DNA from: Puffinus mauretanicus
Taxonomy: Eukaryota > Chordata > Aves > Procellariiformes > Procellariidae
Reading direction: 5' to 3'
Assembly: GCA_023333565.1 (NCBI GenBank)
Contig: JAJKFH010001650.1
Location: forward strand, 48,741-112,740
Length of the DNA stretch: 64,000 nucleotides
Part shown: positions 1 through 11,068 of the stretch, in pieces
How the letters are laid out: each line of letters begins with the position of its first letter
How positions within the stretch are numbered: position 1 is the first letter of the stretch
Notes under the pieces: generated by a model
Told to the model about the DNA's origin: nothing
Seen by the model: the letters and a program-made list of their open reading frames with translations, nothing else
Databases searched by the model: none
Translations under genes and position numbers: made by a program

Positions 1-1790
1 CAAGCAAGGTAACCAATAGACTTTCCTACACAGGTGCTTGCCTCTATTGGCTTCCTCATCTAAGCAACTCTCAGGTATTATGAGTTCATCCCCATCTTAA
101 CCATGGGAACGTAACATCTCATTAATTTTGCAGAAACTGAAGTAAATGACAGGGTAATTGTCACCTGGCCAAAGCAGTCTGAGAACTACAGAACCTTCTT
201 CTGGGAGAAACGGGACAGGAGTGGATGATAACATTCCCCTTTCTCTGCTCCTTCCAATACCTCTCAGAGAGAGGTTGTACAAGAGAGTGTTTGCAGAGAC
301 AGGGGTTAGGAAATTGCGTAGGCTCTTGTAAAGAAATGAGGAAAGAAAGGCAAAAAACACAGGTAAAAGTAATGCTTTAAGGGTCATTAATTTCATTCTT
401 TCAGTCACATTTCTTCTAACACTTTGTTTAATTTTGTTTTAAACATGCCTCAACAAATGATCAAATAAAGTGTCATGTTTTCTAGCAAAGCCTGCAAGCC
501 TTTATCTGGGTTAGCTCCACTCTGATTTAGCAAATTTTTCTTTTTAACTTCCCAATGACGCTAAATCAGAAACCACAGCAATAAACAAAGAGAAACAGGA
601 TAGAAAGAGGCAGGGACAGGGAGCGCAGGAGATTTGCAACTCAACTTTGTGGAAAAAAGAGTTTCCTCTCTCTGCTACATCTACCACAGTCAACTAGCAT
701 TAAATTTTGAATATACACAACAAGAATCTCAAGGACAAAGGTCTGAGTTCTTCCATCCTAATTTAGGGTGGGAAGCTACAAGTATAGTAAATATTTCAAA
801 GATCCTTAAATGTTTCAAGTTAACCTTTCTATTAATTTGTCTAATTAATGGTAAGACCTCTAGCCACAAACCTATATAATTTCTAATATGCAAATTCTAG
901 TTATTATAAATCAAATTATTCAATATAAATTAAATGAAAGAAGAAACTAAAAAATATCCATAAATAAGCCTCTAAGGAAATTAGTTAGGCACTTTGAGTT
1001 CTTCAGTCTAGCTGACTTGAATATCAAAGAAGCTCTTCTTCAAAACAGAAATGCTAAACCTACCAAATCTGTACCCCAAACAAACAAGAAAACTGTACAA
1101 AGTTAATTTTTAAATGTAACTGTATGAATATTTCTCAAGAAAGCTATCGGGAAATAGCAGAATTTACAAGAAATGAAGAAGAAACTGCTCAAAGCAAGCT
1201 ATGCATGTAGAAGGTCAAAAAGAATAAGCACAAAGTGAAAACTTCCCTCAAAATCAAACTTACGATACATTGCAAAGTGTAACTCAAGAAATAAACTCTT
1301 TGCCTCAGCTTTTCAAAAGGGGAAGAAAAAAGAAAGACAACTAATGGGAATCAGTAGTAGGAAATGGAATTACCTTGCTGGAGGTATAGAAAAATTCAAG
1401 GATCCTATTATTCCCAAGAAGATTCTACATAATTCCTACCCCAGAATTTGGAAGGAATGGCACACTAAATCACAAATCCAAATATAAAAAAATATTTTAA
1501 GAAATCTTTCCAGTGTAGTGTTACAACATAAGTTACTTAAAGCTGCTTGCTCACCCCTAGTCCTCTTCCAGATAATTATGGTTTTTCCCCTTACAGTTCT
1601 GGAATTTTATCATAGTACCTCTTGAGTGGCACAATAATCACTTGACCTAGCCCCTGTTTACGTCGTATGGCCCCATTCCCCCACTCTGGAGAACTCCCCT
1701 CTTCCCCAGAACACTTTTTCTGCTTTTGCTTCAAGCAACCCAATAAATTCCTTCCTCCCCTTCACCATGTGGTTATCACCCTTCAGTATC
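1..1790. other. AT-rich stretch without recognised gene
   Basis: I see no recognisable exon, RNA gene or repeat. The longest open frames (97-408 on the minus strand, 634-879 on the plus strand) lack plausible splice sites and resemble no family I know. An AATAAA at about 465 on the + strand is isolated. It may be intron or intergenic DNA of an unidentified gene. Confidence 0.4.
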
Positions 1791-1993
1791 TTGCTGTACT
1801 GTGCTACTCAATACCCGTCCTATCAGTTCCAACAAAGAAAGAGGCATTAGGCTGAGCCTTGCTGCACTGTGCTACTCAATACCCATCCTATCAGTTCCAA
1901 CAAAGAAAGAGGCATTAGGCTGAGCCTTGCTGCACTGTGCTACTCAATACCCGTCCTATCAGTTCCAACAAAGAAAGAGGCATTAGGCTGAGC
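1791..1993. repeat. Minisatellite, 3 tandem copies of a 68 bp unit
   Basis: Three head-to-tail copies begin at 1791, 1859 and 1927, each starting TTGCTG(T/C)ACTGTGCTACTC and ending in GGCATTAGGCTGAGC. The copies differ at only two or so positions, so the array expanded recently. An open frame at 1667-1855 runs through the first copy but has no coding character. Confidence 0.95.
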
Positions 1994-2039
1994 GCCAAGC
2001 AGCCTGGCTTCCATTACTGTTTTTCACCATATTCCTCTA

Positions 2040-2152
2040 TGATCATCTCATCATCTCTTTGGTGGACTTGGCAGTGCTGCGTTAACGGTTGGACTTAATG
2101 ATCTTAAAGGTCTTTTCCAACCTAAACAATTCTATGATTCTATGATTCTTTA
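2040..2152 (+). repeat. CR1 LINE 3' end
   Basis: This stretch has the CR1 3' UTR signature: GGTTGGACTTAATGATCTTAAAGG, then TTTTCCAACCTA, then the tail ATTCTATGATTCTATGATTC. Only the last hundred or so bases remain, as expected of a heavily 5'-truncated insertion. The orientation is plus, with the tail at the right end. Confidence 0.9.
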
Positions 2153-4804
2153 TCCAACAATTTTATCTGAAGCACTCACTGCAGTATTTGATTACTGCAG
2201 AACGTTGATCTCATTTTACTCCTTTATTTCATCTTGCATACAAAGCTCAGTTAAAGTGAAGAAAAAGAAAGTACAGAAATTGAGGTAGAGAAGGCCACAT
2301 CCCCTGCCTTTCCCCTCTAACTACTAGACACCCAATGCTTCGTTTGCCAGTTTTTCTTTTGACTGTTATTGCTTTCAGGAAGGATGCTAAACAAGGCCAT
2401 CTGACCTGGTTTATATAAAGAAAACAAGTGTGTACAGAAAACTGGTTGACGGAGCAGTACCAAAGTAGGAAAAGAGCTGTTAAAATTCCATACTAGCTCC
2501 TATAATCTATTCTTCCTTCATTTAAATTTATAATACCCCTTTTTATTCTCCATCACATGCTGAATTTTCTGTGCTAGAAAAAAATTAAATAGAGCTTTTA
2601 TTCAAAATACAATGCATCTTTTAGAAGTTTTCCTGAGTAACAATTTAGCAGCCTGCTGACACAACCAGAAATATCAGTTTTCAGACATGACTGTCTCCAA
2701 ACTGAAAAAGTATAAAAGCCTAGAATTCTAATAGTATTTGAAGAGTTCTATTCTATGCCTGATGTGTTCTGCCCCTCACATTACAATCCAAGTCGTACTC
2801 GTGTTCCCACACAATCCAGCCAAAGTCTATGAAACTGTGAAAATGTAGTCTTGCACTCTCTATTTCACTTCACCTTCTTAACTGTACTTGGAACCAAATG
2901 ACCTGCAAGCTTTTGTGTTCTCCAGATATTACACCACCAGGGAAAAAATGGGCTGAAAGACTTTCAACAGTTACTTGAAGTAACTTCAATAAATCAGGTA
3001 AGAACTCATAGCTTTGATTTACCTGGTATACCACCGGAGCAGGGAGACAAGGCCTAAAAAAAAAAATGCCCCTTCCCACTGTAAGTGGGACCTGATCATA
3101 GAGTCAGAAAGATAGATCGGGGACAAGAGGTGACATACAGACTGCTGAGTCAGGTGAAAAGGGGAAGCATACATGTTTAATCATATTCATACATAATCTA
3201 CATTTTTAAGAAGTTGCAACATATTTGCATTCTCAGCATTGTCTCATCATATTAACTGAACATCGTTTTATTTTCTCCAAGCCATCTTCAGCTCAGCAGA
3301 TGAGGTCGCCTGCTCTGTTATTCTGGCAGTATACCATGTTCCTACATTCCTCTCCCAAAGGAATGCAGCCCACTACTACATGGAAACAGAGCCTGCAGTT
3401 TTACACCAGCCACACAGCTAATCATCTCTCGTAGTTTGGGTTTTGCTTCCTCTTATTCATAGGACTTTAAGAATGAAACAGAGTCATTTGGGGTTTTTTT
3501 ACTTCAACCTTCTTGGGGATGGAAGAATAGTTAAAGTAAGGGCCTATAACTTAGGAATCTTGTCTTCAGGTTTCTGCTCCATTACAGATTTACTGGGCAA
3601 AACTTCAAACAAATCACTTCTCATTAGCAAGTCTTCTGAGACATGGAAAAATTCCCTTTTTTTAAAGAGATGTTCTGGGAGAATTCTATTCTATTACAAA
3701 GTACCCAGCTGTGCTGCTAATACTGCCCTACTAAATTCACTGACAATGCTTTTGACTATGGAATCATTGACAATTCCTGTTTGCCTTCACAGAAAAGCTG
3801 AAAAGTCTGGTTTTTATGTTTTACTAATACACAAATTAACGTTTTCAAGTACTTTCTCTGCAATTACTAATTTTTTTAGCTTCTGTTGTTACTTGTCAGC
3901 ACCAATACCCTTGTGACATTTGTTCCAATGAATTTTAAAACTGTTTTCCCAAACATTTTTCATTGTTCCTGATGATAACCAGCATTGGCATTCAGAACAC
4001 AAATCTCCAAGACAGCTACAAAATTGCACCACTTGCATATACATATTCTTTCTCTTTAGGGGGAAAAAAGGACACAACTGGTGTGTACTACCAAAAGTTA
4101 AAATGACTGGCTACTGACCTTATCTGCTGCAGCACCACTCCTGAAGAAAGGAAATCACATTCTCCGCCTTAGTCCCAAAGCAGGCCTAGATGTAGAAGCA
4201 AGTCATTGAAAAACATTCTCTACCAACACATCTTCTGGCTATCCCCCCTCAGCACTATCTATTTTAGTGATTTTTCAACTGGGTTGGGTTTTTTCCAGAT
4301 TTCTTTTTTTTTCATTTTTAAACCTAGTTTTCAGCTTTATGAGTAGCAGCTTTTCTGATGCTTTCCTGACATTCATTTTCTGAAAGTAAGTACAGATAAA
4401 CAGCTTTATTATTGGTCATAAAATGACAACATACTCTTTTCTTTGTAAGCCACATGCAACACCTGCCTTAAAGACCTCATGGTCCAACGGCACATCTCTG
4501 CAAATGTGTGCAGTCACAGTGAAGACAACAACCGTATTCATGTACGCTGCTCAGTAAGGCCTTAAACGAGCAATTCAAGCAAGACTACATTATCCAGAGC
4601 TAAGACTGAGAACAAAAATTAGAGACCAACTTAAAGGAACATCACAAAAAGGAAAGAAGCATAGGTAAAATGTCACAACTTTAATTCAAAACTTAAAATC
4701 AGGTACTAATCTGTATAGGTTAGTGTATAGATACTATATAGATAACCCCTGTATAGGGGCACACACTGAGAAATTTAACTTAAGAGCGCAGAAACGGGCA
4801 ATTC
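2153..4804. other. No confirmed gene; weak minus-strand exon-like signals
   Basis: There is no recognised repeat or gene. Two things stand out. One is a 184 nt minus-strand stretch (3053 down to 2870), open to a TGA and preceded by a strong acceptor of 11 T then AG. The other is a plus-strand open frame of 157 codons at 3443-3916 in AT-rich sequence. Neither matches a family I know. See the findings for the possibility of a minus-strand gene. Confidence 0.3.
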
Positions 4805-5757
4805 CAAAGTGTCGGAAGTGAAGCAAGTGGGGCAGAAGGGCAGCTTGGCTGAACAGGAATCTTCTTCTAGAACTCAGGCAGAAAAGGAAAGTGTACGGAC
4901 ATTGGAAGCAAGGACAGGCGACACGGGAGGACTACAGGGATGCTGTTTGCCACTGTAGGGAGAAAAATCATGTGCCCAAAGCTCGATTAGAGTTCAGGCT
5001 GGCCAGTACTGTGAAGGGCAACAAAAAGGGCTGTTTTAAATATGGTAACAGCAAAAGGAGGATCAGAGGTAACATTGGTCTGTTACTTGATAAGGTCAGT
5101 CACCTCACCAATAGGGATGTAGACAAAGTGGAGACATTCAATGCCGCCTTCGCCTTGGTCTTCAACACCAATGATGGGCCCTGGGACCGCCGGAGCCCTG
5201 TGTTGGAAGACTGTGACTGGAGGAATGATAAACTCCCAGCCAACCCTGAACTGGTTTGAGACTTGCTGCTCCAGCTGGATGTGCATAACTCTATGGGACC
5301 CAACGGGATTCATCCCAGGGTACTCAAAGAGCTGGCTGATGTTATCACGGGACCTCTCTTCATTATTTTTCAACAGTCTTGGGAGACTGGAGAGAAAATT
5401 GTCCCAATTTTCAAGAAGAATAAAAAGGAAGACCCTGGTAATTACAGGCCTGTCAGTCTCACTTCAGTGCCTGGTAAAATTACGGAGAAAGTTATTCTGG
5501 GAGTTATTGAAAAACACTTGAGAGACAACAGAGTCATTGGTCATAGCCAGCACGGGTTCACAAAGGGGAAGTCCTGCTTAACCAACTTAATTTCCTTTCA
5601 TGACAGTGGTGATAGCACCAAGCCTGCCAGAGTTCAAGGAGCATCTGGATGATGCTCTTAGTCATACCGTTTAGTTTTAGGGAGCCCTGCGAGGAGCAGG
5701 GAGTTGGACTTGATGATCCTTAATGGGTCCCTTCCAACTTGAGATATTCTGATTCTG
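4805..5757 (+). repeat. CR1 LINE with internal deletion in reverse transcriptase
   Basis: Plus-strand frames 4891-5259 and 5263-5652 translate to CR1 ORF2 reverse-transcriptase sequence, with landmarks such as [37 protein letters not shown] and [18 protein letters not shown]. At about 5603 the sequence jumps from the middle of the RT to the last codons (PEFKEHLDD-like) and the 3' UTR, which ends at about 5757 with GATATTCTGATTCTGTGA. Several hundred coding bases are therefore missing. Frame breaks and stops show that the copy is dead and old. Confidence 0.93.
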
Positions 5758-5762
5758 TGACC

Positions 5763-5859
5763 TGACTGCCCTCCTGATACAATGAGTACCGTACGGCTGG
5801 TTCAGCTTTTTCAAAAGATCCCGAAGTCCTTGACTGCAGAAGGGCACGAAGCTATCCAT
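5763..5859 (-). other. Possible minus-strand first coding exon (unidentified)
   Basis: On the minus strand, just downstream of the CpG island, an ATG at 5857-5859 opens a frame that begins MDSFVPFCSQGLRDLLKKLN and runs 33 codons before entering the antisense of the CR1 tail. Possible donors (GTACTC, GTCACA) are weak. Two short upstream ATG frames precede it. The composition looks protein-like and the position suits a first exon, but I do not recognise the sequence and chance is a serious alternative. Confidence 0.18.
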
Positions 5860-5929
5860 GTGCTGAAGTCATAAAGTCTTCGACTGGAGATTTAAGCTGC
5901 CTGCACGCAGCATCCTCCTTCTCACTGCT

Positions 5930-6500
5930 AACGCCGAACAGGAGGGGCGGGGAGGGGCACAGGGCGGCTTCGCGTTGCCGGCAGGGCAGGCGGCGGGACC
6001 AGCCAGCCGCGGGCCGCCGCGATGGAGTCACCCGCCCGCCCGGGCACCGCCGCTCCGTCGCGGGTCATCGGCTCCACACCACAAACCCGCTCCCGGCCGC
6101 CACAGACAGGCCGGGACGCGTGGGCCGCCCGGCGGACTCAGGAGCGGGCAGGAGGCGCCGGAGCCGGACCATGAACGGCCCCAACGGCGAGGGACGCGGC
6201 CGAGCCGCGACAGCACGCTCCGACCGCCCCGCGGCGCGCGCCCGCTACCTCTGCCCTGCTGCGCAACCAAAAGCCGGAAGCGCCTGCGCGCGGGTAACGG
6301 CTGCGGCGCGACGCCGTCAGGTGACGCGGCGGTGACGCGGCAGGGCCGCCCCCGCCCCGCCCGCCGCGTCCCCGCCACCGGCGCTGAGGTGGGCCCCGCG
6401 CCCCGGCCGGGGGCCACTGGAGCGAGCGGGCCTGGGCTGCGCTCCCCTCCCCTCCCCGCCCGCGGGGCCGGGCGTCCGTGCCGCGTAGGGGCAGTGTTTG
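5930..6500. promoter_or_regulatory. CpG island 1, candidate promoter
   Basis: A sharply bounded GC- and CpG-dense block sits in AT-rich flanks. It holds a CTTCCGG ETS-type site on the minus strand (about 6275) next to TGACGCGG and GTCACCTGACGG elements related to CRE/ATF sites, but no TATA box, which fits a housekeeping-type promoter. Long open frames on both strands (5975-6712 plus, 6028-6630 minus) are what such GC content gives by chance. Direction and target gene are unknown. A minus-strand gene leaving the window to the left is one option. Confidence 0.7.
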
Positions 6501-9500
6501 CTTTCGGCGAATTTGAACTTGCTCCTAGCAGTCCTGAACGGAGCCACACTGAGGGAGGAGGAAAGGCTGCGAGCGTGGCACGCTCGTGCTCAGCCGCCCG
6601 AGTCCCGACAGCGTCAGCGTGTCGGAACAAAAGTGTTTCAACAAACCTAAACGCAAGTTACGTCTCTATGAAGGACGAAGGCACATCTGCAATAAAGGTA
6701 CAGTATTCCTGAAAGCTTACTGAAAAATCGGGGGGGAGTGTTCACAGGAAGAAAATATGCTTGAGTTAATAAGATGAGGGGTGTAGAACTGAGTGTTTAT
6801 ATGCACCAGGACTCTCAGTAACAGGTCTGCAACAGACCAGATGAGCTACACAGTTGGAAGCTGAAGTTAGACAATTTCAGACAAGAAAAAGGTGCAGTTC
6901 TTCAACTACAGAAACTGTTTACCTGCAGTTTTGCTGAATTCTCAATTATTTAATTACTTTAAACCAACATTCTAAATTATGTAGCCACTGCTAAGTGATG
7001 CTGTTTCTCTCGTCTTTTCAGGGGTGACAGAAAAGACACTCAGTGCATCTTCTGACTTTAAAATCTCTTCGTCTTCTCTACATGCTACAATATTGGTTTG
7101 TATAAATAAAGTCTAGATTAGAAAATAAAATGCAACTTTTGTAACTGAAGATAGAGACTGCCAAATGAAGTGATGAGCTCTAGGCACCGGAGGCATTCCT
7201 CCTGCCTTCTTTGTGCAGAGAGACTTTATAACTGGCCAGGCCAAGCACATGTGTGTTTTCTCTTAATTGGATCATACTGGATGTTCAGCCACACTGAACT
7301 TAAGTGCCACCCTGTCTGCACTGGGGATTTACCAGTCTAGTCACAGGTTAAGGCCAAGTTATCTGATCACAGGAACCTTCATTCCTTAGGTCACCTCCTG
7401 CATTTTTCCCCAGAAGGAAAGGATGGCAATAGTAGCTGAACACTCTGGTAAGAAAAAAAAAACACAAGAAAAAACCCCATGCTGGTACCCAAAAAGTGCT
7501 GCTATACAAAAGATACTGACAATAGTGATTCTTCCTCTTCTATTCCCCGTCTAGCCCATTAATTTAGGGCACTTTTCATTAAAAAAAACAAAGAACTTAC
7601 AAGCATAATAGTGAAATAGTGAAACTATGCAAGACTACATTCATGTTCCCACTCCCATAATTCCGTCCTGTCGGTCCTGCTCATTATAATAATGTTGGAT
7701 TTCTCCACAGTCACACTTGGGAAAAAAAAAAAGTTCTTTACAATAAAAAATTACTATGAAGAACTGGGAGGGAATGAAACAGGCAAGCTTCTGAAGAGAC
7801 TTCTTCAGTATCTGTCAGCAAAGCAAGGTTGAGAAATCAAAGACGGGAGACCTATGAATTCTCCAGTGATACACAGAGCATGCGTTCACTGCATAAAAAG
7901 TAAGTTTAATGCTGAGTGCCAGTTAGTACCTGTGACTTGATACTGAGTTGGAATAAAAACAGGAAGATCTTGTTAAACAACTTCAGACTAGGTAGATAGA
8001 AGGGAGAAATGAAGCTGCACTTAACCCAGATAATCTAACATATACAAATAAAGTGCCTGGAACAGATCAAAACCAGAAGTGGCAGACATGATTAGTCACA
8101 GATGTTAAATCAAAAGGAGTATTCACTATCTTCTCTTCCATTATAACAGAGTCCAGGGGATCTACCATGCTAAAGTAAGCGACTCAAAGAACAAGATGAG
8201 TTACTATTCTCCAGGTCCCAGGTCTCCTTGGCTTGTCTCTGTTTATGGTGTCTTTGGGGCAGATAATGTCTCTCTTCCTTGTATACTGTCAGTGATCATA
8301 GAGGGCCAACTGCTCTTTAATGGTTGGAGAGCCGGGGGCCAAGCATGATAATACGGTCTCACCAGCCAGGGCTCAGTCCCACAGTGCCCATGCAGTGGGA
8401 GCAGGGCAGGCCTGGTGACAATGCAGACAGGGTCAGCTGAGAGTCAAACTGGGAAGTCAATCCACTGGTCAGGTTCAGGCCCAGCGATGGTGACCAGGGT
8501 CAGACACAGCTGATATGCGGGCAGGTCCATAATCACAAGGCAGGTGTGAGATCAGGCTGGGTAGTCGGCCATGGGTTGGGGCCCAGATCTGTGGGGGCAA
8601 TACCCAGGCACAGGCGTGGCTGTTGCTGGGCTGGACACCAGTACTCTGTGATGTAGCTCAAGCAGGACAGAAGGCCCAGGTTTGGGCTGAAATGGAGATC
8701 TTGGGCCCATGGGCAGAAGGTATGGGTAAAGGCTGCAGGAGAGGCTAGTGGGGGCCGTTAAGGCTTACCTGTATACTCAGGGCCCTGATACTTACACTGG
8801 AGGTTCATGTTTAGGCCCCTCCCTTCCTGTGTTTCTCCTCTGGATATTGTATGAAAATGTCCTTCCCATCTGAAAGTTATTCCATTGTCACTGCTCTCCA
8901 TTTATAAAATGATGAGTGAGGTTCAGATTCTAACTCAGATATGGATATGGTTAAATAGTTTTAGGGAAATGAAAAAGGTATGAAGGAAGGCAACCAAGCA
9001 TGATGCAACATGTAGAGTGGGATCGCGCACCATCTAGAAATACAAACCAGTGGATGCGTTTTGTTCTGGGCAAAACACAAGTCCCTTCTGCAGTTCACCT
9101 TTAGTCAGTGTTTCGGAAAACAAAGACAGATCTTCTCAGCTAGTCCAAAATAAGAAAACAGTAGGGTCCTCTAAAAAACATCCTACCCTCTAAAACACTG
9201 ACAATCTCCAAACTTTCCTTCTTTCCAGTTTCTGTTCTAGGAAAACTGTTAATTCCCCACAACTAGAAACATCCTACTAGCCAGCATGTTGCTGTAGAAG
9301 GCAACTGAACTGTCTCTTCTAAAGAACGAACACTAACCTCTTGGCTGGTCTGAGCAATGGCACAGATAATACCTTCAAACAAGAACAAAGACAATTCAAT
9401 GACAAAGAAAAAGAGAAGTGAAATGATTGGCTAAGTTAATGACAACAGCGCTATGAATAAAATTAATGCCTTTCCAGTTTCTACTTCCCTCCTAACCTGC

Positions 9501-10814
9501 TAACAACAGTTTTCGGTCAGGACAGGCAGTGGACAAAATAGAGAGAGAAGTGCTAGGTCCCTGAAGCCCGAGAGGCATACTAAGCTCCTATCAGGCCAGA
9601 TTTTCATGATGCAATACAGCCTGAATAAATCATTGATGAGAATGGTTCTGAACAACTGGGTTCCTGGCCACAGATTTCACCTTGATCAGTTAGAGGCAGT
9701 AGTCCTTCCAAACACAGGCTGTCATTTTCTTCCAGTCCATTGTGATTTCCAAAGGAGAAGGATGAACGCTAATACCCTGGAGGCAGGTGTCGATGTCTTT
9801 CTCATGTATTTTGGCCAGGTTCGTCTACGTGTTATGCCAACAAAAATCTAGAATTGGACTGAGGACCACACAGCCTTGGACATGCATTCCCATGTTACAG
9901 TATGTTTCTTTCCTTTCCTGCCAGTTGTGCCAATGCACTAGTTTGCGGAGCCATTAAGAGAACTGAATCAGGAAACAATTCCAAATTTTAAAAAGTTTAA
10001 AACCAAATTTTTATTTAACAAGGTTTAAGGTGAAGTAGCAAATGTAAAGGTGCAGGTGTCAGAAACAAAAAAATTCCAATGAAATACAAGATGCAATCCA
10101 GTACACAGCAATACAGATGATCTTCATTACTGTGGACCACCCAAGGAAAGCCAGTAATATTTTTCATGGAATAATCATACTTTAAGCAGCTTCCTCAAAT
10201 TCTGGATGAATTTTTTCTGTCTCTCAACCAATTACTCTGGTCTGGGTTTCCTGCATTGATTTACAGCTTATGCATAATGTTGGTATCTCAGCTATTCAAA
10301 TTCCTCTTTGTTTTCAGGATTCTCCCCATCTCTGGTAAGCCTATTGCTGCAGTGATAACCAGAAATGGAGATTTTGTGGCTTCATGGACTCCTTAATTGT
10401 ATGGCTCATTCGCGTAAGATAGTGGAGTGGTTTTATATACATTAATTTTACAGCAGAAGTAACTTAATGTAAGTTGATGCCACAGCATCAGTTTTGTTCA
10501 TGCATCTGCCACTGCTGCTGTTATTTAACTCATGGAGGTGAATGTGTGTGCAATTTACTATGCATACTTACTCCTTTGCAGATCAGAAGCCTGAATGTCC
10601 CAAAGCAAAGAGGAAAAAAGAGTCACTTTGCCAAATGAGCACAAACTTTTAAGATCCAAGTGTTAATTTTGTGGCACTTCAAAACACAAATTTGTGCAAT
10701 TCCTTCCTAAATGCTGCTGGGATCCCTAAGAGTACTTCTGTTCAGGCTATTGCCAAAAATGGAGTTCACAGAAATACTCTAGCATGCGCCTGATGAACAA
10801 CTTTGTGTGCTATG
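6501..10814. other. No recognised gene
   Basis: Mostly AT-rich sequence with no exon I can support. A GC-richer block at about 8310-8830 stands out; it has no open frame and may be an unclassified repeat (see findings). The 81-codon frame at 9606-9851 has no family resemblance. Confidence 0.4.
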
Positions 10815-11068
10815 TTGCTTCCTTAAAAGAGCAGTGCAGCAAAGCTCTCCCAGCTGCTGCACAGCAGTTTTTACCCCTTCATAGATTTGTTGTCACAGAG
10901 GTGCTACCAGCTTTGCTGATGGGCTCAGCTTTGGCCAGTGATGGGTCCGTCTTGGAGCCGTCTGGAACTGGCTCCATCCGACATGGGGCCAGCATCTGGT
11001 GTCTTCCCACAGAAGCCAACCCTGCAGCCCCCCAGAGACCAAAACATTGCCATGTAAATCCAATATAC
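10815..11068 (-). repeat. LTR fragment of an avian endogenous retrovirus
   Basis: Read on the minus strand, the block runs from a start near TTGGATTTACATGGCAATG through GGCTCCAAGACGGACCCAT to CAGCTGGGAGAGC. I recognise this order as the 5' part of a common avian LTR family. The open frame at 10784-11077 is the antisense of this repeat, not a gene. The rest of the LTR is absent. The family assignment is from memory of bird repeats. Confidence 0.6.

Noticed and set aside
2931..3002. Plus-strand 24-codon exon-like segment (acceptor TGTGTTCTCCAG, donor CAG|GTAAGA)
   Set aside because: Good splice signals, but no partner exons or recognised family. It is also antisense to an equally plausible minus-strand exon, so chance is the simplest reading.
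5975..6712. 245-codon plus-strand open frame (and 200-codon minus-strand frame) in CpG island 1
   Set aside because: Long frames on both strands over the same bases are typical of very high GC. Composition is Arg/Pro/Gly/Ala with no family resemblance.
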